Assembly: GCA_041166745.1 (NCBI GenBank)
Contig: JBEEGH010000011.1
Coordinates: 1-64,000, forward strand
Length of the DNA: 64,000 bases
Direction of reading: 5' to 3'
DNA from: DASUCS01 sp041166745
Lineage (GTDB): Bacteria; Actinomycetota; Acidimicrobiia; Acidimicrobiales; JACDCH01
Shown here: positions 26,427-33,774 of the stretch, in pieces
How the letters are laid out: every line of letters starts with the position of its first letter
How positions within the stretch are numbered: the first letter of the stretch is position 1
The notes under the pieces: model-generated
Databases searched by the model: none
What the model was told of the DNA's origin: nothing
What the model saw: the letters and a program-made list of their open reading frames with translations, nothing else
Translations under genes and position numbers: made by a program

Positions 26427-27352
26427 GCGAGCCTGTGGACCGGGCCGCCGCGCTGCTGGGCCACCGGGCGCGACGCGACGTGCCCATCGGACCGCTCACC
26501 ACCTATCGCGTCGGGGGCCCGGCCGCGTTGTTCATGACGGTCGCCTCCGATGACGACCTCGCCGACCTCGGCGCCGCGGTGGCCGCCAGTGGCGTCGCCG
26601 TCCTGGTGGTCGGCAAGGGGTCGAACCTCCTCGTCGCAGATGCGGGCTTCGACGGCCTTGCCGTCGCGCTCGGCGAGGCCTTCGAGGGCATCACGATCGA
26701 GCGCACGACGGTGACTGCCGGTGCCGCGGCGTTTCTGCCGGTCGTCGCCCGGCGCAGCGCGGCGGCCGCCCTCACCGGATTCGAGTGGGCGGTCGGTGTT
26801 CCCGGCTCGATCGGCGGCGCGGTGCGCATGAACGCGGGTGGCCACGGCTCCGACATGGCGGCGACGCTCACCAGGGTCCGCGTCGCCGACCTCGAGAACG
26901 GGGACGATGGATGGATGGCGGCCTCCGCTCTCGCGCTCGGCTATCGGTCTTCGTCGATCGCGCGCGCGCACGTCGTGATCGCCGCGGAGCTGGCGCTGGC
27001 CGTAGGCGACCGAGAGCGGTCTGAGGCCGAGATCGCCGAGATCGTTCGCTGGCGGCGGGAGAACCAACCGGGCGGCCAGAACGCGGGCTCGGTGTTCACG
27101 AACCCGCCGGGCGACAGTGCCGGCCGATTGATCGACGAGGCCGGGTGCAAGGGCCTGCGAGTGGGCAGCGCGGTGGTGTCGGACAAGCACGCCAACTTCT
27201 TCATCGCCGACCCTGGCGGCCGGGCCGACGACGTCCACACCCTCATGAACGTGGTCCGCGAACGAGTCCACCACGCGCGCGGCGTGTGGCTCGAGCCGGA
27301 GACACGACTCGTCGGCTTCGCCGCGAACCCTGGAGTGGAGGTCGAGGGTTGA
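26423..27352 (+). CDS. murB: UDP-N-acetylenolpyruvoylglucosamine reductase MurB
   Basis: A 309-residue flavoenzyme reducing enolpyruvyl-UDP-GlcNAc to UDP-MurNAc. TYRVGGPAALF and VVGKGSNLLVADAGF bind FAD, VGVPGSIGGAVRMNAGGHG is the core motif, NAGSVFTNPPGDSAGRLIDE supplies the catalytic Ser, and the C-terminal WLEPETRLVG the catalytic Glu. The short GSxxxNP loop marks a type I-like enzyme. ATG 26423 overlaps murC; the very long upstream frame is shadow. Confidence 0.95.
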   Translation: MSEPVDRAAALLGHRARRDVPIGPLTTYRVGGPAALFMTVASDDDLADLGAAVAASGVAVLVVGKGSNLLVADAGFDGLAVALGEAFEGITIERTTVTAGAAAFLPVVARRSAAAALTGFEWAVGVPGSIGGAVRMNAGGHGSDMAATLTRVRVADLENGDDGWMAASALALGYRSSSIARAHVVIAAELALAVGDRERSEAEIAEIVRWRRENQPGGQNAGSVFTNPPGDSAGRLIDEAGCKGLRVGSAVVSDKHANFFIADPGGRADDVHTLMNVVRERVHHARGVWLEPETRLVGFAANPGVEVEG

Positions 27353-28143
27353 CGGTTGCCGAGACCGGACAAGGAACCACAGCCATCGATCCGCGCCTGC
27401 GCGCGCGTCGCATCGCGGTGCGGCGTTCAGACGGACGCAGACGGCTCCGGCGACTGACGGGCCTCGGGGTCGCGGCAGCGGTCGCCGTGCTGGCCCTCGG
27501 TGTCACCCGCAGCCCCGTGCTCGACGTCGACCGCGTGCGCGTCACCGGAGCGACGCACACCACAGTCGACGCGGTGCAACACGCGGCAGGGATCAGGACG
27601 CACGCGCCGATGACCGACGTCGACCTCGATCGAGCGCGACAGGGAGTGCTCGCGCTGCCGTGGGTGCAGAGCGTGTCGGTCACCCGGAGCTGGCCGGCCA
27701 GCGTGCGCATCGTCATCACCGAACGCACGGCCGTGGCCGTCGTGACCGCCGGCACCGCTGGGTTTGCGCTGGTCGACGGGGATGGACGCGTGCTCGAGCT
27801 GAGCGTGGCGCCGCCCGCGGGCTTCATGCTGCTCGCGAACGTTCCACTCCCAGGACCGCCGGGATCGACGATCGATCCGTCGGCGGGCGACGCGCTGTCC
27901 GTGGCGCGCGCGATGCCCGCGTCCCTGCGCCCGAAGGTGTCCACGGTGGTGGCCCAGGCCGACGGTGTGGAGCTTCGGCTCGTGGCCGGTGGAGTCGTCC
28001 GCCTCGGACCGGCGACCGATCTCGGATCGAAGTTGCGAGCCGCGGATACGGTGCTCGGCGAGGTCGACACGACCAACCTTTGTGCCCTCGACGTGCGGGT
28101 TGCGTCGGCACCGTCCTTGACGCGCGGCAAGTCGTGTTTGTAA
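27349..28143 (+). CDS. ftsQ: Division protein FtsQ
   Basis: A 264-residue bitopic protein: basic cytoplasmic tail, one membrane helix (LGVAAAVAVLALGVT), a POTRA domain (LDVDRVRVTGATHTTVDAV) and the FtsQ beta domain (ALPWVQSVSVTRSWPASVRI). It scaffolds FtsL/FtsW/FtsI. The best start is TTG 27349, which overlaps the murB stop (TTGA); the next in-frame GTG is at 27418 and would remove most of the cytoplasmic tail. Murein cluster position supports the call. Confidence 0.9.
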   Translation: MTVAETGQGTTAIDPRLRARRIAVRRSDGRRRLRRLTGLGVAAAVAVLALGVTRSPVLDVDRVRVTGATHTTVDAVQHAAGIRTHAPMTDVDLDRARQGVLALPWVQSVSVTRSWPASVRIVITERTAVAVVTAGTAGFALVDGDGRVLELSVAPPAGFMLLANVPLPGPPGSTIDPSAGDALSVARAMPASLRPKVSTVVAQADGVELRLVAGGVVRLGPATDLGSKLRAADTVLGEVDTTNLCALDVRVASAPSLTRGKSCL

Positions 28144-28158
28144 TTTCTCGACCAACAC

Positions 28159-28186
28159 TGAAGGTTGATGAAAGTCTCTACCTTCA
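28159..28186. promoter_or_regulatory. Inverted repeat upstream of ftsZ
   Basis: TGAAGGT (28159-28165) and ACCTTCA (28180-28186) form a 7-base perfect inverted repeat with a 14-base, relatively AT-rich loop, within the 67-base ftsQ-ftsZ gap. It ends 24 bases before the ftsZ ATG. It may be an operator or part of an ftsZ-specific promoter; no convincing -35/-10 pair was found. GAGGA (28201-28205) is the ftsZ ribosome site. Confidence 0.4.
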
Positions 28187-28210
28187 CTTGACAGTTCATC
28201 GAGGACACGC

Positions 28211-29308
28211 ATGACGGGCAGCCCACAGAACTATCTCGCGGTCATCAAGGTCGTCGGCATCGGCGGCGGTGGTGTGAACGCCGTGAACCGCATGATCGAC
28301 GCGGGGCTGAAGGGCGTCGAGTTCATCGCCATCAACACCGATGCGCAAGCCCTCCTGATGAGCGACGCCGACGTCAAACTCGACATCGGTCGCGAACTGA
28401 CCAGAGGCCTCGGTGCCGGTAGCGATCCCGAGGTGGGCCGTCAGGCCGCCGAGGCGCACCGCGACGAGATCGAGGAAGTGCTGAAGGGCGCCGACATGGT
28501 GTTCATCACCGCCGGCAAGGGCGGTGGCACCGGCACCGGCGGTGCGCCGGTCGTCGCGGAGATGGCCAAGCAACTCGGCGCGCTCACCATCGCGGTCGTC
28601 ACCCGCCCCTTCGCCTTCGAGGGTCGCCGTCGCTCGGTCCAGGCCGAGCAGGGCATCCAGAAGCTGAAGGAGAAGGTCGACACGCAGATCGTCATCCCGA
28701 ACGACCGGTTGCTCACGGTGTCGAACGAGAAGACGTCGGTGCTCAACGCGTTCAAGATGGCCGATGAGGTGCTGCTGCAAGGTGTGCAGGGCATCACCGA
28801 CCTCATCACGACGCCTGGCCTCATCAACACCGACTTCGCCGACGTGAAGATGATCATGAGCAACGCCGGCTCGGCCCTCATGGGCATCGGCTACGGCTCG
28901 GGTGACGGTCGTGCGTTGTCCGCGGCGCGGTCAGCCATCTCGAGCCCGCTCCTCGAGGCTTCGATCGAGGGCGCCCGCGGCATTTTGCTGAACATCTCAG
29001 GCGGCAGTGACCTCGGCCTGTTCGAGGTCAACGAGGCCGCTGAGGTCATCCACGGCGTGGCTCACCCCGACGCCAACATCATCTTCGGGGCCGTCATCGA
29101 CGACGAGATGGGCGACGAGGTGCGGGTCACCGTCATCGCCGCTGGTTTCGATCGCTGGGAGACGGACAAGGAGGCACCTCGACGCGGACGCGCCGGCGCT
29201 GCGGCGCCCGCGGAGTCGGGTGCGGGCTCGGTCTCCGACGTGTTCGGGTCAGACGACGACGGCGACGAGGGCGACGACGATTTCGACGTCCCGAGCTTCC
29301 TGAAGTAA
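28211..29308 (+). CDS. ftsZ: Cell division GTPase FtsZ
   Basis: A 365-residue tubulin-like GTPase forming the Z-ring. VVGIGGGGVNAVNRMI binds nucleotide, FITAGKGGGTGTGGAPVVAE is the tubulin signature, and the T7 loop is present (NTDFADVKMIMSNAGSALMG). After an acidic linker, DFDVPSFLK is the conserved C-terminal peptide; in this phylum it binds SepF, whose gene lies downstream. ATG 28211 has GAGGA six bases upstream. Confidence 0.98.
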   Translation: MTGSPQNYLAVIKVVGIGGGGVNAVNRMIDAGLKGVEFIAINTDAQALLMSDADVKLDIGRELTRGLGAGSDPEVGRQAAEAHRDEIEEVLKGADMVFITAGKGGGTGTGGAPVVAEMAKQLGALTIAVVTRPFAFEGRRRSVQAEQGIQKLKEKVDTQIVIPNDRLLTVSNEKTSVLNAFKMADEVLLQGVQGITDLITTPGLINTDFADVKMIMSNAGSALMGIGYGSGDGRALSAARSAISSPLLEASIEGARGILLNISGGSDLGLFEVNEAAEVIHGVAHPDANIIFGAVIDDEMGDEVRVTVIAAGFDRWETDKEAPRRGRAGAAAPAESGAGSVSDVFGSDDDGDEGDDDFDVPSFLK

Positions 29309-29310
29309 CT

Positions 29311-29898
29311 CTGCTCGAGTTCGTCTTCACGCTCGGCCGCGAGGGCGACTTCAGCGACACGTCACGATTCGCTGCGGACACGACCTGGCTCCGGCAGGTC
29401 CATGGGGCCGAGGTCGTCACTGTCACCACGCCGGGCGAGCACTGCGGGGTCGAGGCCGATGCCGCGATCACGCGGGAGCCGCTCGCGAAGCTCGCCATCC
29501 GCTCAGCCGACTGCGTGCCCGTGGTCTTGCTCGGCGATGATGCTGTCGGTGTGGTCCACGCGGGGTGGCGAGGGCTCGCCCGCGGGGTGATCCAGGCAAC
29601 CATCGCGGCCATGGGTGAGGTGCACACGGCCCACGTCGGCCCGCACATCCGATCCGGCTGTTACGAGTTCGGCGAGCGCGATCTCGATGAGGTCGCGGCC
29701 TCGCTGGGCGAAGGCGTCCGGGGCGCGACGACCTGGGGAGCCCCGGCGCTCGACCTCACCTCCGGCGTCCGTTCGGCCTTGGGCGAGATCCCGGTCGTCG
29801 ACGCCGGCGCGTGCACCGCATGCAGCGATCTCTACTTCTCGTGGCGAGCGCGCAAGGACACCGCTCGGTTCGCGACCATCGCCTGGATCTCGCCCTGA
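29311..29898 (+). CDS. pgeF: Purine nucleoside phosphorylase-like/laccase-domain protein (YfiH/PgeF) without a canonical start
   Basis: YfiH-family protein. Conserved metal and catalytic residues are all present: WLRQVHGAEV, SADCVPVVLLG, VVHAGWRGLARG, HVGPHIRSGCYEFG. This homologous sequence is in one open frame from the ftsZ stop, but the first ATG/GTG/TTG in that frame is GTG 29515, which lies inside the core and would delete the His and Cys motifs. A CTG at 29311, two bases after the ftsZ stop, would give 195 residues and start LLEFVFTLGREGDFSD. The N-terminus is also shorter than usual for the family. Start assignment is therefore an inference; a 29515 start would be non-functional. The stop overlaps yggS. 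Confidence 0.75.
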   Translation: MLEFVFTLGREGDFSDTSRFAADTTWLRQVHGAEVVTVTTPGEHCGVEADAAITREPLAKLAIRSADCVPVVLLGDDAVGVVHAGWRGLARGVIQATIAAMGEVHTAHVGPHIRSGCYEFGERDLDEVAASLGEGVRGATTWGAPALDLTSGVRSALGEIPVVDAGACTACSDLYFSWRARKDTARFATIAWISP

Positions 29899-30557
29899 TG
29901 AGTGGCGCGTCGAGTTCCGGCGTCCTCGCCAACCTCGAACGCGTGCGTGACCGCATCGCGTCCGCGGGTGGCGACCCGGATCTGGTTCGCATCCTGGCCG
30001 TCACGAAGGGTCACGGGATCGAGGCCGTCCGCGCCGCACGAGTGGCCGGTCTCGACGACATCGGAGAGAACTACGCGCAGGAGCTGTCGGCCAAGGCCGA
30101 CGAGCTCGACGACCCTGCGGCCCGCTGGCACTTCATCGGGCAGCTGCAGCGGAACAAGGTGCGACAGATCGCGCACCTCGTGCACCTGTGGCAGTCGGTC
30201 GATCGGCTGCGTCTCGGCGAGGAGATCAGCAAGCGGTCGCCGGGCGCGGCCGTCCTGGTCGAGGTGAACCTGACCGACGATCCCGCTCGGGGCGGCGCCC
30301 ATCCGGGCCTCGTGCCCGGCCTCGTCGACGGGCTGCGGGATCTCGGCCTCCAGGTCGGGGGATTGATGGCCGTCGGGTCGACCGGCGCCGAGCACGACGT
30401 CCGGGGCGGCTTCCGGGCGGTACGGGCCCTGGCCGACGACCTCGACCTGCCGGAGCGGTCGATGGGCATGTCCGGCGACCTCGAGCTGGCGGTGCGGGAG
30501 GGCTCGACGATGATCCGGATCGGCAGCGCCCTGTTCGGTCCCCGTTTGCCGCGCTGA
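29898..30557 (+). CDS. yggS: PLP homeostasis protein (YggS/YlmE family)
   Basis: A 219-residue PLP-binding TIM-barrel protein. Lys in ILAVTKGHG is the Schiff-base residue; IGENYAQEL, WHFIGQLQRNK, GLMAVGS, SMGMSGDLELAVREGSTMIRIGS are family motifs. It maintains pyridoxal phosphate and amino-acid homeostasis and usually sits between ftsZ and sepF, as here. ATG 29898 overlaps the previous stop (TGATG). A short hairpin, GAGCC-ACG-GGCTC (30560-30572), follows it. Confidence 0.93.
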   Translation: MSGASSSGVLANLERVRDRIASAGGDPDLVRILAVTKGHGIEAVRAARVAGLDDIGENYAQELSAKADELDDPAARWHFIGQLQRNKVRQIAHLVHLWQSVDRLRLGEEISKRSPGAAVLVEVNLTDDPARGGAHPGLVPGLVDGLRDLGLQVGGLMAVGSTGAEHDVRGGFRAVRALADDLDLPERSMGMSGDLELAVREGSTMIRIGSALFGPRLPR

Positions 30558-30646
30558 TGGAGCCACGGGCTCATGCTGCCCGTCCGCGTTTCCCCTACAG
30601 CTGCGTGGAAAACTAGTTTCGGAGCAACGAAAAGGGGCTCGTGAAA

Positions 30647-31231
30647 ATGGCGACAGTGTGGCGTCGGGCCATGACCTATCTGGGTCTCGGCCCGGATGAG
30701 GAGTACGACGACTACGACGAGGTCGAGCCCATCCGCGACCACGCCGCCGAACGACCCTCGAGGCCTGGCGCCGGTCCGGGTCCTCGCCCTGGAGGACAGA
30801 TGCGTCCGCGAGAACCTGAGTACGAGCCGTCCGACGTGGCGTACGTCGGCAGCGTTCGGCGCCTCCAGCCCCAACCAGTCGACCCGAGTCCGGGCATCGG
30901 CGCGATGGTCTCGGCCAGCCAGCGGTCTCCCGTGGTCCGGGCGATTCCCGCGAATGCATCGGTCAAGCCACACGTCGTGTCGCCGTCGTCGTTCAACGAG
31001 GCCCAGGAGATCGCCGACAAGTACCGGGGCAACGTGCCGGTCATCATCAACCTGCAGAACGCCGACCGAGACCTCTCGCGGCGTCTCATCGATTTCGCCA
31101 GCGGCCTGTGTTACGGGCTGGGCGGCGCGATGGAGAAGGTTGCGCACCAGGTCTATTTGCTGACACCGAGCAACGTCGAGGTGTCCCCTGAAGAGCGCCG
31201 CCGCCTCCAAGAGCGCGGCCTCTACGACTGA
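30647..31231 (+). CDS. sepF: SepF, FtsZ-interacting septum protein
   Basis: A 194-residue protein: N-terminal amphipathic segment (VWRRAMTYLGLG) likely to bind membrane, an acidic/proline-rich linker, and the C-terminal SepF domain (PSSFNEAQEIADKYR, VPVIINLQNADRDLSRRLID, FASGLCYGLGGAM). In actinobacteria SepF anchors FtsZ in place of FtsA, which is absent here. ATG 30647 has AAGGGG nine bases upstream; GTG 30641 is too near that site. Confidence 0.93.
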   Translation: MATVWRRAMTYLGLGPDEEYDDYDEVEPIRDHAAERPSRPGAGPGPRPGGQMRPREPEYEPSDVAYVGSVRRLQPQPVDPSPGIGAMVSASQRSPVVRAIPANASVKPHVVSPSSFNEAQEIADKYRGNVPVIINLQNADRDLSRRLIDFASGLCYGLGGAMEKVAHQVYLLTPSNVEVSPEERRRLQERGLYD

Positions 31232-31252
31232 ACGGCGGTCCTTCTCCCCGAC

Positions 31253-31507
31253 ATGCCGATCATCTGCCTCGCGCTCCAGCTCTACGTCATCGTGCTGTTC
31301 GCGAGAGTGATTTTCAGCTGGTTTCCGATCACACCGGGAAGCGCGCTGGAAGGCGTGTCGGATGTGCTGAGGGCGCTGACCGAGCCGATTCTCGGACCGC
31401 TGCGCCGCGCGCTGCCACCCGTACGTCTCGGAGGGATGGGACTCGACCTTTCACCGCTCATCGCTCTGTTGGGAATCCAGATCCTGCAGCGCGTGGTGTG
31501 CGGCTGA
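31253..31507 (+). CDS. YggT-family membrane protein
   Basis: An 84-residue two-helix membrane protein: CLALQLYVIVLFARVIFSWF, then LTEPILGPLRRALPPVRLGG (family motif) and LSPLIALLGIQILQRVV. YggT proteins sit beside sepF and divIVA in Gram-positive dcw clusters; their function is not settled. ATG 31253 follows sepF after 21 bases. Confidence 0.9.
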   Translation: MPIICLALQLYVIVLFARVIFSWFPITPGSALEGVSDVLRALTEPILGPLRRALPPVRLGGMGLDLSPLIALLGIQILQRVVCG

Positions 31508-31514
31508 GCGTCCC

Positions 31515-31542
31515 TTGGCCGACCAGAGGCGTTTAGTACCAT
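31515..31542 (+). promoter_or_regulatory. Candidate divIVA promoter (leaderless)
   Basis: TTGGCC (31515-31520), a 16-base spacer and TACCAT (31537-31542) end eight bases before the divIVA ATG at 31551. The start point would fall at or next to the ATG, implying a leaderless transcript, a common arrangement in actinobacteria. No ribosome site is seen upstream of that ATG, in agreement. Inferred only. Confidence 0.45.
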
Positions 31543-31550
31543 CGGTCGCC

Positions 31551-32594
31551 ATGGACGTCACGCCTCAGGTGATCAACGAGGTCGAGTTCCACCAGAAGAT
31601 GCGGGGTTACGACCCCGACGAGGTCGACGACTTCCTGGAGCGAGTCGCGGTTGCGGTCGAGCAGTTGCAACAGCGCGTCGGCCAAGCCGAGCAGCGGGCA
31701 ATCGCCGCGGAGCGCCGCGCCGGCGAGATCGCCGAGCGGTCGAAAGACGCTCCTCGGCCTACAGGTGCGCCGGCCAACGAGGCCGAGGAGACAGAGGCCA
31801 TACGGCGCACGCTCGTACTCGCGCAACGCACCGCCGACGCGGCGATCAAAGAGGCCGAGGAAGATGCCAAGCGCACGATGCAGAGTGCGCAAGACCAAGC
31901 GCAGCGGTTGTATGCCGAGGCGCAGGAGCAGACGCGCAAGCTCGTGATCGGCGCGGAGTCGGAGGCCCGCAAGGCCGCCGACGAAACTCGTCAGCGCCTC
32001 GTCAAGGAGATCATCGCTCTCGAGGAGACGCGCGACTCACTACGCGCTGACCAGGGCATCCTCGAACGCCATCTCGACGAGCAACGACTGCGGCTGCGCA
32101 GTTCCATCGGCGAGCTCCAGCGTCTGCTCGACGATCCCGGTCGGTTGCGCGCCGTCACACCACCCGAGTTGAGCGGTGCGACCCGTCCCGAGCTGCTCGA
32201 CGAGCCAGCCGACGACCTCGATGCGCAGACTGCCCAGCAAGACGACGGGCCCGTCGCGGACACGGGCGGCGACGAGGCCGACGACGAGCCGGTGATCGAT
32301 CTCGACGAAGCCGCCCCACCCGTCGCGAAGAACAGCGCCGTCGAGCGCCCGATCACCGGTCGCGTCACGTTCACGCCTCCCGACGACGGCGAGGGCGAAC
32401 ACGAGGGCGATGAGTGGGTTCGCTTCGCAAGAGGTGAGCTCGATGGGCCGCCCACGATGGCCGTGCGGGCGGGCGACAGCGGCGACGATGCGTACTTGAC
32501 CGAGCTGCGCAAGGCCATGCTCGACGACACAAGCGCGTCCACACTCGATCCCGACGAGCATCGCACTCGTACGCGTTTCGGTCGCCGCCGCTGA
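31551..32594 (+). CDS. divIVA: DivIVA/Wag31-like polar growth protein
   Basis: A 347-residue protein with the DivIVA N-terminal domain (QVINEVEFHQKMRGYDPDEV, DDFLERVAVAVEQL), then coiled coil to about residue 220 (multiple AEQRAIAAERRAGEI-like heptads, SEARKAADETRQRL). The C-terminal third is acidic and less ordered. DivIVA marks curved membranes and in actinobacteria organises polar wall growth or septum placement. The conserved FxxxxRGYDxxEVD motif makes the call firm. Confidence 0.93.
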   Translation: MDVTPQVINEVEFHQKMRGYDPDEVDDFLERVAVAVEQLQQRVGQAEQRAIAAERRAGEIAERSKDAPRPTGAPANEAEETEAIRRTLVLAQRTADAAIKEAEEDAKRTMQSAQDQAQRLYAEAQEQTRKLVIGAESEARKAADETRQRLVKEIIALEETRDSLRADQGILERHLDEQRLRLRSSIGELQRLLDDPGRLRAVTPPELSGATRPELLDEPADDLDAQTAQQDDGPVADTGGDEADDEPVIDLDEAAPPVAKNSAVERPITGRVTFTPPDDGEGEHEGDEWVRFARGELDGPPTMAVRAGDSGDDAYLTELRKAMLDDTSASTLDPDEHRTRTRFGRRR

Positions 32595-32682
32595 GGGCAT
32601 CACGCCCGAGTTGATCCGCCGAGTGGGCGGGCTGCCTAGGATGCCCCGTCGACGCTGACTCCGGTCTGAGGAAGGTGATCAC

Positions 32683-33774
32683 TTGCTGGTCCTGTTGAGC
32701 TTTGGACTCGTGCTGATAGCCACGGTGCTACTGGTACTCGGGTTGCTGGTGGGCGATGGGCTCACGCTCATTTATGTGTCCATCGGACTCAGCGCGGCTG
32801 CTGCCGTCATCTTGTTCGTCGCGGTACGCGTGTCGAAGCCGAAGACGGTCCCCGTCGGTGCTCCCGCCGCGCTGGTACCCGAACCCGAGCCGCAGTACGC
32901 GACGGTCGGTGCTCCAGACGCAGCGCCTACCGCGACGGTCCCGACGGTCGCACCACCGCCGCCGATGCCGGAAGCACCGCCGCCGCCCGCGGCGGAAGGC
33001 GACGAGTGGCTGGCCGCCGACCAAGAATGGGAAGAGCCTGCGGCCGAGTGGGACGAAGGCGAAGAGGTCGAGTTCCCGATTGCGGACTACGACGAGCTCA
33101 CCGTCGACGAGATCTTGCCGCTGCTGCCGCAGCTGTACACGGACGAGCTCGACGTCGTCGAGAACCGGGAGACCTCCGGCCAGAACCGCGCCGCCGTCGT
33201 CGGCGAGCTGCAGCGGCTCCGAGCCGCGGCCGCCGGCCAAGACGTCGAGGCGCAAGACGAAGAAGCCGAAGGCGAAGACGAAGTCTTCTTCCCGATCGAG
33301 GACTACGACGAGCTCTCCATCCGCGAGATCGTCGATCTGCTGCCTGAGCTCGACAACGACGAGCTGGTTGACGTGCGCGCGCACGAGGCCGGCAACAAGA
33401 AGCGTCGCGCGATCCTGCAAGACATCGACGGCCGTCTCACGCCGGCGCCCCGGCGTCCTGCTCCGGCCAAGACGAAGTCTGCTCCCGCGAAGCGTGCAGC
33501 CGCTCCCGCGAAGCAGGCGGCGGCACCGGCGCGCAAGACGCCCGCCAAGCAGGCGGCGACACCGACACGCAAGGCGCCCGCGAAGCAGGCGGCGGCACCG
33601 GCGCGCAAGACGCCCGCCAAGAAGGCGGCAGCTCCGGCGAAGCGCGCAGCCGCTCCTACGAAGAAGGCCGCTGCGCCTGTCCGCAAGGCCGCCGCGCCCG
33701 CCAAGAAGCAGGCGGCGCCCGCCAAGAAGCAGGCCGCCCCGGCGAAGAAAGCTGCGGCGAAAAAGCGCCGCTAG
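32683..33774 (+). CDS. Membrane-anchored protein with duplicated helical motif and H1-like tail
   Basis: A 363-residue protein with four parts. Residues 1-50 form two membrane helices (LVLLSFGLVLIATVLLVLGL and TLIYVSIGLSAAAAVILFVA). Residues 60-110 are a proline/acid-rich linker. Next come two copies of a ~50-residue helical motif: FPIADYDELTVDEILPLLPQ...ELDVVE, and FPIEDYDELSIREIVDLLPE...ELVDVR. The last ~110 residues are a lysine/alanine/proline tail (AAPAKKQ repeats) like histone H1. TTG 32683 is the only near start, with GGAAGGTGA upstream. I do not know its function; the layout suggests a membrane tether for nucleic acid or another polyanion. Confidence 0.75.
   Translation: MLVLLSFGLVLIATVLLVLGLLVGDGLTLIYVSIGLSAAAAVILFVAVRVSKPKTVPVGAPAALVPEPEPQYATVGAPDAAPTATVPTVAPPPPMPEAPPPPAAEGDEWLAADQEWEEPAAEWDEGEEVEFPIADYDELTVDEILPLLPQLYTDELDVVENRETSGQNRAAVVGELQRLRAAAAGQDVEAQDEEAEGEDEVFFPIEDYDELSIREIVDLLPELDNDELVDVRAHEAGNKKRRAILQDIDGRLTPAPRRPAPAKTKSAPAKRAAAPAKQAAAPARKTPAKQAATPTRKAPAKQAAAPARKTPAKKAAAPAKRAAAPTKKAAAPVRKAAAPAKKQAAPAKKQAAPAKKAAAKKRR
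33511..33640 (+). repeat. 36-base tandem coding repeat
   Basis: Units starting at 33511, 33547, 33583 and 33619 encode AKQAAAPARKTP and close variants (AKQAATPTRKAP). Units one and three are nearly identical in DNA. They form part of the lysine-rich tail of the preceding gene and are probably variable in copy number between strains (inference). Confidence 0.8.

Noticed and set aside
33511..33640. CRISPR-like repeats
   Set aside because: Contiguous 36-base units without spacers, in frame within a Lys/Ala-rich coding tail.
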